A stretch of DNA of 5,146 nucleotides. Source: JBLIOB01 sp047639575. Lineage in GTDB: Bacteria > Bacteroidota > Bacteroidia > Flavobacteriales_D > Parvicellaceae. This document shows, in pieces, positions 1-5,146 of the stretch; positions within the stretch are counted from its first letter, which is position 1, and every line of letters begins with the position of its first letter. The stretch spans positions 1 through 5,146 of the forward strand of contig JBLIOB010000305.1 of assembly GCA_047639575.1 (NCBI GenBank), written 5' to 3'. The translations under genes were made by a program, and so were the position numbers. Below the pieces are notes generated by a model. The model was not told the origin of the DNA. It was given only the letters and a program-made list of their open reading frames with translations, and searched no databases.

Positions 1-714
1 TACTCTTGGGTGACTAATATAATTATGGTGATCCTTTTTCATTTGCTCTTTACGTTTTTAAACAACGCCCAGAATATTTCCAATTTCTTCAATCCTCAAA
101 AGAAAATCAACAATGTGAACCTTCGTCTATACTTGTTTACAGGGTTATTTGGAATAATGATGTATGACTTTGTAGTAAACGCTACCATTTATGGTTTTGA
201 CTGGGGTTTTGATCATTTAAAGAATACAGGATGGGCTTATGGATACTTTCTATTCTATTTAGCGATGGATTTAACTAACTTCTCCATTAAACGGGGATAT
301 ATAAGGAAGTTAAATTTGCCTTTCCTTTTTCTTATTCCAAGAATTAAGAAGTTTCCTAAAACGGAGGGACTGGCAATTAGTCTTCATACTTCTAAACGAT
401 TATTATTCTTACCAGAATACCAACATCTCGCTTTGGCTTTTCCACTAAAAGGTTGGCTGGCTCAGCGAGTATGGATTGATGGAAGCGATGAAGGATATTT
501 AGTAGCGTTGGACCAAGGCATTGAAGTAGAAGGAAAACTATCCAACACTATTTTGGTATTACCTAAAAATGAACGAGAAAAAGTGACTGATCCTGATCAA
601 GTGGTATGTCATGTGATGCTACTTCCGGAAAAGATAAATATGGATGCTCCAATTCTCTGGAAGAATCATTTTACAATGGCTGGATGGATCGTAGCTAAGA
701 CGAGTAAAGCTTGA
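1..714 (+). CDS. Unrecognised membrane protein with a soluble C-terminal domain; 5' end probably outside the window
   Basis: I do not recognise this family. The frame is open from base 1 (codons Tyr-Ser-Trp precede a GTG at 10), so the gene may begin upstream. Possible starts inside the window are GTG at 10 (234 aa) and ATG at 25 (229 aa), neither with a convincing ribosome binding site. Numbering from GTG, hydrophobic stretches lie at about 3-18, 38-60 and 74-90, the last ending in a basic stretch (KR at 94-95). A further hydrophobic segment (about 101-110, ending in a proline) leads into a hydrophilic, mixed alpha/beta-looking domain (about 115-234). That domain contains EGLAISLHTSKRLL and an acidic WIDGSDEGYLVALDQG stretch (155-170). 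The C-terminal half has no histidine cluster of the fatty-acid-hydroxylase type. The gene ends 6 bp before the convergent secreted-protein gene. The reading frame looks real (codon use, plausible topology), but no function is assigned. Confidence 0.7.
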   Translation, partial: YSWVTNIIMVILFHLLFTFLNNAQNISNFFNPQKKINNVNLRLYLFTGLFGIMMYDFVVNATIYGFDWGFDHLKNTGWAYGYFLFYLAMDLTNFSIKRGYIRKLNLPFLFLIPRIKKFPKTEGLAISLHTSKRLLFLPEYQHLALAFPLKGWLAQRVWIDGSDEGYLVALDQGIEVEGKLSNTILVLPKNEREKVTDPDQVVCHVMLLPEKINMDAPILWKNHFTMAGWIVAKTSKA

Positions 715-720
715 GACTGA

Positions 721-2532
721 TTAATGCTTCACAAACCTGCGTGAAACGAATACACCATCCTTCCGTTTTGCCTTTAGAAGATAAGTTCCAATTGAGAGAT
801 CACTCACTTCAATTTGAAGAGATGATTTTCCACTAGCGGCACTATAGACCTGACTTTTAATAAGTTTTCCTTGAACGTCAATTAAATCAATGGTCAAGGT
901 AGTTGTCTTCGAAGTAGAAATATTTATGTTCAGCGCATCAAGCGCTGGGTTCGGGTGTAATGATTCTATAGAGAAACCACTAATAAAGGGCGTGTGTTCA
1001 TTTAAGAAAACACTACTGTCACAAGTGTTTGATTTTACCACATAAGTAGTTGGAGAAACTCCTTGACCATCCGCCCAAATGGCATAAATTATACAGCTGT
1101 CACGAATTATTGTATTATAATCGCCATAAAAGGTTCCCGCACCAGTAGTTGCAAAGTCTGTGCTGCCAGAAGAAATAATCGAAGCTGATCCATAAGTTTG
1201 ACCATTGTCTAGAATCTCACCCAAATAGTAGTCTCCTTGCAAAGTAGCACTGTCAACTACAAACCAAGAAACGGAACATTTTTCTCCGGATGCAGCTAAG
1301 CAAGGCATTAAATGATAGTTTGGTCCTGGGGCTAATGCTGGACCAAATTCTTGAATTCCTGACCAATTCGTTCCACCGTCTTGAGAATATGCGTAGAATG
1401 ACCGAACTGTATTACTATCTAAATTTGTCCAAGACAAGAATACATTGTCATTTGACACAGTTAAACTGGGAGCACTGTTCTCTCTATTGTGAATTTGAGG
1501 TACTTCTCCAATGTCCAAATAGTATTCTCCCGAGTCTATAACAACTGGTAATTCCCAAGTTTGACCTTGGTCTATGCTACGTGTGTACACTAATTCTTCA
1601 AGGCCTCCTGAAGAGGTGAACCTAAAACAAGATAAGTGCAGTGTACCATTCTTATCAACCTCAATATTTCCAGATAAAGACGATCCGGGCATAGCAGCAA
1701 ATGGGCCTAGAGAGAATCCAGTTGCCGCTGGTGTTTTAACATAGACTGCCTGTCCCATGAAAAACTGATGTCCGTTCAAATAAACGTTACCATCATTTGG
1801 CCCACCAGAATTATCAGTAGCTAACCAAATTCTATCGAGAAAGTCCGCTACAAATGGGGAACCACTAACTACTACGAAATCACTTAATGGAGGAACGATA
1901 AAGTTTTGGCCTCCATCTGTAGAATATGCGTAGAGGGTACTAATCGCATATCCACCTCCAACTGGCTCATAAGAAAGTAGGTAGACAAAATGTACCGTTC
2001 CGTTGTTATCGATTGCAAGAACCGGATCTGCTGTTCCGTAAATTTGGTTAAAACTTAAGACCGTAGCGGATGCCTCACCCAATGCATCGAAACTACTTTG
2101 ATTCCAAGTGGCACCTTCATCCGAGGAATAGAAAATAGGACAGTCGTAAGGTGGCGTTGAAGTGTTGTTAATTAATGTTGCTACGAGTTTGCTGGAATCT
2201 TTCGGGTCGATAACTATGTATGGTTCAGCAGCATCTGACTCGAGTAAATTAATACTGCTCTTTTCGCTAGTTAATTCTTTCACACGAGGTTTGTCCATCC
2301 CGTACTTTTTCATTTCTATTTCACGAAGTCGAAAGAATTCTTTTTCAGAAATGAGTTGATTTTCTTTTTCCCAATGTAACTCAAGACTAGAAAGGATGTA
2401 GTTATACACCCGCTCGCTTTTTGCAGTTTCTTTTATAGACTCTTTAAGCTCTTCGTTGATTTCATAGGTCTGACCAACTAAAGAGTTGGAAATGAATATC
2501 AATAGGAATAAATAAAGGAAATTTTTAGACAT
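721..2532 (-). CDS. Secreted Asp-box (BNR/sialidase-like) beta-propeller protein with T9SS type A sorting domain
   Basis: This 603-aa protein is probably exported and released or anchored at the cell surface. Residues 1-20 form a signal peptide (basic N-terminus, Leu/Ile/Phe core, SLVG before Gln21). Residues 21-95 are charged and helix-prone, possibly a linker or propeptide. The propeller spans about 100-510. It opens with EPYIVIDPKDSSKLVAT (103-119), like the EPSIAVNP opening of BNR-type secreted proteins. Four Asp-boxes follow: SSDEGATW (136-143), STDGGQNF (204-211), SIDQGQTW (319-326) and SQDGGTNW (383-390). It ends with YGDYNTII and YAIWADGQ (469-490), typical of this group. Residues about 524-603 begin LHPNPALDALNI and resemble the T9SS type A sorting domain (Por secretion tail). 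Asp-boxes are structural, and the FRIP motif and arginine triad of true sialidases are not evident, so enzyme activity is not assigned. The start is ATG at 2532, with no Shine-Dalgarno sequence. Confidence 0.9.
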   Translation of the reverse strand: MSKNFLYLFLLIFISNSLVGQTYEINEELKESIKETAKSERVYNYILSSLELHWEKENQLISEKEFFRLREIEMKKYGMDKPRVKELTSEKSSINLLESDAAEPYIVIDPKDSSKLVATLINNTSTPPYDCPIFYSSDEGATWNQSSFDALGEASATVLSFNQIYGTADPVLAIDNNGTVHFVYLLSYEPVGGGYAISTLYAYSTDGGQNFIVPPLSDFVVVSGSPFVADFLDRIWLATDNSGGPNDGNVYLNGHQFFMGQAVYVKTPAATGFSLGPFAAMPGSSLSGNIEVDKNGTLHLSCFRFTSSGGLEELVYTRSIDQGQTWELPVVIDSGEYYLDIGEVPQIHNRENSAPSLTVSNDNVFLSWTNLDSNTVRSFYAYSQDGGTNWSGIQEFGPALAPGPNYHLMPCLAASGEKCSVSWFVVDSATLQGDYYLGEILDNGQTYGSASIISSGSTDFATTGAGTFYGDYNTIIRDSCIIYAIWADGQGVSPTTYVVKSNTCDSSVFLNEHTPFISGFSIESLHPNPALDALNINISTSKTTTLTIDLIDVQGKLIKSQVYSAASGKSSLQIEVSDLSIGTYLLKAKRKDGVFVSRRFVKH

Positions 2533-2605
2533 TGGATTTGAAGATAAGGTTCCTCACGGCTATTTCCAATTGAATGATCGAAACTCTTAGGTCTAAATGC
2601 TCTTT
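2533..2605 (-). promoter_or_regulatory. Gap between accD and the secreted-protein gene, with a weak promoter candidate
   Basis: No stem followed by a T-run is visible here, so accD transcription may continue into the secreted-protein gene. On the - strand a TTG, a 20-nt spacer and TATCTTCA resemble the Bacteroidota TTG/TAnnTTTG promoter, but the -7 box matches only four of its six fixed bases. The implied transcription start would fall almost on the ATG. This is a weak candidate only. Confidence 0.2.
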
Positions 2606-3448
2606 TTAGTTCTGGAACATTCGAATGATCTGCTCCAATTGAGGTCTAAGCTCTCTACGATCCACAATGAAATCTAAAAATCCTTTTTCCAATAAGAACT
2701 CAGATGTTTGAAATCCTTTAGGAAGATCTTTTCCAATCGTTTCTTTAATGATTCTTGGTCCAGCAAACCCAATTAACGCATTAGGTTCAGCTATGTTAAC
2801 ATCACCCAACATTGCAAATGATGCTGTAACTCCACCTGTTGTAGGATCAGTTAAAAAAGAAATATATGGAAGTCCTTTTTGAGATAGCTGAGTCAATTTA
2901 GCGGAAGTCTTTGCCATTTGCATTAATGAAAACCCAGCTTCCATCATTCTAGCTCCACCTGACTTTGAAATCATCATGAATGGACATTTTTTCTTGATGG
3001 CATGATCAATCGCTTTAGCGATTTTTTCTCCAACAACAGAACCCATCGAACCTCCAATAAAAGTAAAGTCCATACAAGTAACTACGATTGGATGCCCTGA
3101 AGTTTTACCGTAAGCACTTCTGCAAGCATCTACCAATCCAGTCTTTTCCTGTGTTGTAGTAATTCTGTCCGTATATTTTTTGGTGTCGTGGAATTTTAAT
3201 GGATCTCCTGAGGAAATTTTCTCATGAATTTCGTCATAGTATTGATCATCAAAAATGATATCAAAATATTCCTTGGATCCAATTCTAGTATGGTGTCCTT
3301 CTGGATCAACAAAAAAGTTTCCTGCTAATTCCTCTTTATCTATAATATCACCTGAAGAAGTTTTTACCCAAAGTCCATCAGGTGTTTCTTTCTTCTCCTT
3401 AGTAGGAGTAGTAATACTTTTCTTATCTCTCTTAAACCAAGATGCCAT
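2606..3448 (-). CDS. accD: Acetyl-CoA carboxylase carboxyltransferase subunit beta, zinc-ribbon cysteines absent
   Basis: AccD pairs with AccA to form the cytoplasmic carboxyltransferase, which moves CO2 from carboxybiotin on AccB to acetyl-CoA, giving malonyl-CoA for fatty acid synthesis. The 280-aa protein starts with the usual WFKR (4-7) and GLW (25-27) and carries the crotonase-like core: MDFTFIGGSMGSVVGEK (126-142), SKSGGARMMEAGFSLMQMAK (161-180), DPTTGGVTASFAMLGD (201-216) and GFAGPR (227-232). The C-terminal GFQTSEFLLEKGFLDFIVDRRELR (245-268) is also typical. In E. coli the N-terminus has a four-cysteine zinc ribbon. Here the equivalent region (about 28-55) reads TSSG and DPEGHH in place of the CxxC pairs, so no zinc can be held that way. 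Apart from this region the enzyme looks intact. It lies 58 bp downstream of fbaB on the same strand, probably in the same transcript. ATG at 3448 begins the conserved MASWFKR and is the natural start. Confidence 0.97.
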   Translation of the reverse strand: MASWFKRDKKSITTPTKEKKETPDGLWVKTSSGDIIDKEELAGNFFVDPEGHHTRIGSKEYFDIIFDDQYYDEIHEKISSGDPLKFHDTKKYTDRITTTQEKTGLVDACRSAYGKTSGHPIVVTCMDFTFIGGSMGSVVGEKIAKAIDHAIKKKCPFMMISKSGGARMMEAGFSLMQMAKTSAKLTQLSQKGLPYISFLTDPTTGGVTASFAMLGDVNIAEPNALIGFAGPRIIKETIGKDLPKGFQTSEFLLEKGFLDFIVDRRELRPQLEQIIRMFQN

Positions 3449-3452
3449 AATC

Positions 3453-3466
3453 TACTTATATAAGTA
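3453..3466. promoter_or_regulatory. Perfect 14-bp palindrome just upstream of accD (possible operator or start-site hairpin)
   Basis: TACTTATATAAGTA is identical to its reverse complement over 14 bases. It ends 4 nt before the accD ATG on the - strand. A Shine-Dalgarno-like GGAGAA lies immediately beyond its far side (plus-strand ttctcc, 3469-3474). It could be an operator for a dimeric regulator, a weak hairpin between the SD and the start codon, or chance in AT-rich DNA. The symmetry is seen directly; any function is inference. Confidence 0.35.
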
Positions 3467-3474
3467 CATTTCTC

Positions 3475-3492
3475 CGATTTTGTTTTAAATCG
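3475..3492. repeat. Inverted repeat in the fbaB-accD gap
   Basis: CGATTT and AAATCG form a 6-bp perfect stem around a 6-nt loop, 14 nt after the fbaB stop codon on the - strand. No T-run follows in the direction of transcription, so it does not look like an intrinsic terminator. It might affect mRNA processing or attenuation between the two genes, or mean nothing. Confidence 0.3.
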
Positions 3493-3506
3493 AAAGAGGA
3501 ATAATG

Positions 3507-4565
3507 TTATGCAATTGAAATTGCTTCGTCCAAATATACGTCTTGTATTGCATTTAATAGCGCTACACCATCTTGCATAGGCTTTTGGAATGCTTTCCTT
3601 CCAGAAATTAATCCGTGGCCACCTGCTCTTTTATTCACAACTGCAGTTTCTACCGCTTGTTGTAAATCTGATGTTCCGCTACCAGTTGAAGCTCCGCCTG
3701 AATTGATTAATCCCATTCTGCCCATATAGCAATTCGCTATTTGGTAACGCGTTAAATCAATTGGATGATCTGTAGATAATTCGCTGTAAACTTTATCATG
3801 CGTCTTACCAAAACCAATTGCAGGATAACCACCATTATTACTAGGTAGTTTTTGCTTGATAATATCTGCTTGAATAGTAACACCTAAATGGTTTGCTTGT
3901 CCAGTTAAATCTGCAGCAGTGTGATAATCAACACCGTCTTTTTTAAATGCTTCGTTTCTTGTATAGCACCATAGAATAGTTGCCATTCCTAGCTCATGAG
4001 CTAATTCGAAAGCTTCCGCAACTTCAACAATTTGTCTTTCGCTATCATCTGATCCGAAATAGATTGTTGCACCTACAGCAGCTGCGCCTAAATTCCATGC
4101 TTCTTCAACAGAACCAAATGAAATTTGACTGAATGTGTTTGGGTATGACAAGAATTCATTGTGATTGATTTTTACAATGAATGGAATCTTGTGCGCGTAC
4201 TTTCTAGAACAAGAAGCTAATACACCAAATGTAGATGCAACAGCATTACAACCACCTTCAATAGCTAGTTTAATAATGTTCTCTGGATCAAAATAAGCAG
4301 GGTTTGGGGCGAAAGATGCTCCAGCAGAATGCTCTATTCCTTGATCAACTGGAAGAATGGATACATAGCCTGTATTCGCTAATCTTCCATTTCCGTAAAG
4401 TGCTTGAAGATTTCTAAGCACTTGAGGACTTCTGTTCGTTTGTGAGAAAATTCGATCAACGAAATCAGATCCAGGTAAGTGGATTTGATCTTTTAAAATC
4501 GTCTTGCACTCGTGGTTTAAAAGGGCTTCAGCGCCTGCGCCTAAAATTTCTTTTGTCTTTGACAT
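3507..4565 (-). CDS. fbaB: Class I fructose-bisphosphate aldolase, DhnA type
   Basis: This 352-aa cytoplasmic enzyme reversibly splits fructose 1,6-bisphosphate into glyceraldehyde 3-phosphate and dihydroxyacetone phosphate through a Schiff base, without a metal. From memory it aligns almost end to end with the 350-aa E. coli FbaB. Shared blocks include DFVDRIF (34-40), SILPVDQGIEHSAGASFA (69-86), VKINHNE (131-137), GATIYFGSDDS (165-175), AFKKDGVDYH (206-215), DLTGQANHL (219-227), NCYMGRMGLINSGGAS (278-293), NKRAGGHGLISGRKAF (311-326) and QDVYLD (341-346). Lys237 in ADIIKQK occupies the position of the E. coli Schiff-base lysine (Lys236 without Met). Asp74 and the INSGG and GLISGRKAF segments form the expected acid/base and phosphate-binding sites. 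ATG at 4565 matches the E. coli start; a -7 box lies 26 nt upstream. accD follows at 58 bp. No frameshift or missing catalytic residue is seen. Confidence 0.97.
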   Translation of the reverse strand: MSKTKEILGAGAEALLNHECKTILKDQIHLPGSDFVDRIFSQTNRSPQVLRNLQALYGNGRLANTGYVSILPVDQGIEHSAGASFAPNPAYFDPENIIKLAIEGGCNAVASTFGVLASCSRKYAHKIPFIVKINHNEFLSYPNTFSQISFGSVEEAWNLGAAAVGATIYFGSDDSERQIVEVAEAFELAHELGMATILWCYTRNEAFKKDGVDYHTAADLTGQANHLGVTIQADIIKQKLPSNNGGYPAIGFGKTHDKVYSELSTDHPIDLTRYQIANCYMGRMGLINSGGASTGSGTSDLQQAVETAVVNKRAGGHGLISGRKAFQKPMQDGVALLNAIQDVYLDEAISIA

Positions 4566-4590
4566 ACTCGTTCCAAAATTTATCGGACTG

Positions 4591-4598
4591 CAAATCTA
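4591..4598 (-). promoter_or_regulatory. Candidate Bacteroidota-type -7 promoter box for fbaB
   Basis: Read on the - strand, the bases are TAGATTTG, a perfect match to the TAnnTTTG -7 consensus used by the primary sigma factor of Bacteroidota. The box ends 25 nt before the fbaB ATG, which would leave a leader of roughly 20 nt. The -33 element is weak: about 20 nt upstream there is a TTTTTC run in place of the expected TTG. It is the only good match upstream of fbaB and probably drives fbaB-accD. Confidence 0.45.
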
Positions 4599-4636
4599 AT
4601 AAAACTGAGGTTTTAGGTGAAAAATTAGGGATAGAA

Positions 4637-4653
4637 TCATCAAAAAATGATGA
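4637..4653. terminator. AT-rich hairpin between the right-edge gene and fbaB, weak terminator candidate
   Basis: TCATCA and TGATGA pair perfectly over 6 bp around a 5-base A-only loop (T-only on the - strand). The hairpin lies 40 nt past the stop codon of the right-edge gene. On the - strand it is followed after about 12 nt by a short ATTTTT tract. The stem is AT-rich and so weak. Ending the upstream transcript here would fit the separate fbaB promoter at 4591-4598. Confidence 0.25.
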
Positions 4654-4660
4654 AGTAGTA

Positions 4661-4678
4661 GTTATCCGGCTCGATAAC
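4661..4678. repeat. Inverted repeat after the right-edge gene, possible terminator stem
   Basis: GTTATC and GATAAC flank a 6-nt GC-rich loop (cggctc on the + strand), giving a perfect 6-bp stem that begins 14 nt past the stop codon at 4693. On the - strand a TTTTTT run appears about 15 nt further on, too far for a classical intrinsic terminator. It may act together with the second inverted repeat at 4637-4653, or be a binding site upstream of fbaB. Confidence 0.35.
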
Positions 4679-4692
4679 ATGGCCTGTTTAAG

Positions 4693-5146
4693 TTAAAAGC
4701 TTGCTCTCATATTCAGCACTTCTTTTATGTCTTCGCCAGAACTTATAGGCTCAGGATGTTTGTTCAATACAAACTCATGTGATTTGGTTTTTTCCGTTAT
4801 CTGGCATTTATCAAATTCATCGTAATTCAAAAAGTATAAGTAGCTGTCCTTTACAGCCCAGATCATATTTGAACTTGAAGCAATGACTTCAAGCGTTGGA
4901 AAACTGAAATCTGATAAATGATCATGGTTTGCATTGATTCCATTTATTTCTTTATAAACAACTTGCACCATAGTTAGCTCCAAGTTTTCTTGATCTTTAG
5001 TTCGAAACTTAGCATTGATTTTAGTTGCTCCTTTATCTGCAAGCGGCAAAGGGTTGTCTGAATTCCATACTCCAAAACCTTCCAAGGTAAAAGACCTGTA
5101 CAATGAAGAGTACATTTTAACACCTCCATCGATAATTGGCTTTCCG
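4693..5146 (-). CDS. C-terminal part of an unrecognised protein, truncated by the right edge of the window
   Basis: The frame ends with TAA at 4693-4695 and stays open to the right edge. An ATG at 5115 would give 140 aa, but ten more sense codons (ending GGVK) precede it. That ATG also falls inside what looks like a folded segment, so it is probably internal and the true start lies outside. The visible 150 aa contain YRSFTLEGFGVWNSDNP (near 6-22 counted from that Met), ending in a PLPLADKGATKINAKF stretch, and later SNMIWAVKDSYLYFLNYDEF. They are beta-rich and hydrophilic, with no membrane segment and one cysteine. The FGVWNSDNP segment vaguely resembles C-terminal domains of Bacteroidota exported proteins, but I cannot name a family. 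The gene is upstream of fbaB on the same strand, separated by 127 bp that contain two inverted repeats and a promoter candidate, so it is probably a separate transcription unit. Confidence 0.75.
   Translation of the reverse strand, partial: GKPIIDGGVKMYSSLYRSFTLEGFGVWNSDNPLPLADKGATKINAKFRTKDQENLELTMVQVVYKEINGINANHDHLSDFSFPTLEVIASSSNMIWAVKDSYLYFLNYDEFDKCQITEKTKSHEFVLNKHPEPISSGEDIKEVLNMRASF

Noticed and set aside
728..745. TTCAC/GTGAA stem as a terminator for the left-edge gene
   Set aside because: It has only five base pairs, an 8-nt loop and no T-run, and it lies inside the coding region of the convergent gene.
1290..1541. An 83-codon open frame on the + strand
   Set aside because: It lies wholly antisense to the propeller domain of the secreted protein, which has clear motifs there. 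The translation has no recognisable features.
2162..2359. A 65-codon open frame on the + strand
   Set aside because: It is antisense to the N-terminal part of the secreted protein; its composition is that of a reversed coding strand and it has no start context.
721..2532. Annotation as an active sialidase (neuraminidase)
   Set aside because: Asp-boxes are structural and occur in many non-sialidase propellers; the catalytic motifs of sialidases are not evident, so only the fold is called.
3255..3488. A 77-codon open frame on the + strand over the accD start
   Set aside because: It is antisense to the conserved AccD N-terminus. Its hydrophobic C-terminus comes only from the AT-rich leader of accD.
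4442..4696. An 84-codon open frame on the + strand over the fbaB start
   Set aside because: It is antisense to the conserved FbaB N-terminus and promoter region and has no recognisable protein features.
1..5146. A defence system, CRISPR array, insertion sequence, phage remnant or RNA gene
   Set aside because: No direct-repeat array, transposase, integrase, nuclease or toxin-antitoxin motif, or tRNA/rRNA-like sequence was found. The genes are core metabolism, a T9SS cargo protein and two edge fragments.

Overview
The window looks like chromosomal DNA of a Bacteroidota bacterium, most likely in or near Flavobacteriales. The base composition is AT-rich. One gene encodes a secreted protein with a C-terminal type IX secretion (T9SS) sorting domain, a system confined to this phylum. 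The aldolase gene is preceded by a TAnnTTTG-type -7 promoter box. Most starts have no clear Shine-Dalgarno sequence. This placement is inferred from features and was not checked by a search.

Layout from left to right. (1) 1-714, + strand: the end of an unrecognised membrane protein whose reading frame runs off the left edge. (2) 721-2532, - strand: a secreted, Asp-box (BNR) beta-propeller protein with a signal peptide and a T9SS type A sorting domain. It converges on gene 1 with a 6-bp gap. (3) 2606-3448, - strand: accD, the carboxyltransferase beta subunit of acetyl-CoA carboxylase, which has lost all four zinc-ribbon cysteines. (4) 3507-4565, - strand: fbaB, a class I (DhnA-type) fructose-bisphosphate aldolase very close to the E. 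coli enzyme. (5) 4693-5146, - strand: the C-terminal part of a longer, unrecognised protein whose frame runs off the right edge.

How the genes relate. fbaB and accD are 58 bp apart on the same strand with no promoter visible between them, so they probably form a small operon driven by the promoter at 4591-4598. It would join central carbon metabolism (fructose-1,6-bisphosphate cleavage or synthesis) with the first committed step of fatty acid synthesis. The secreted propeller gene follows 73 bp later on the same strand. It could be read through or have its own weak promoter, and no terminator is visible in the gap. The intergenic regions hold several short inverted repeats; the most notable is a perfect 14-bp palindrome 4 nt upstream of the accD start codon.

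No RNA gene, mobile element, CRISPR array or defence system was recognised. Most of the window is ordinary core metabolism plus one surface or secreted protein. The best leads are the zinc-less AccD, the palindrome at its start, and the two unrecognised edge proteins.
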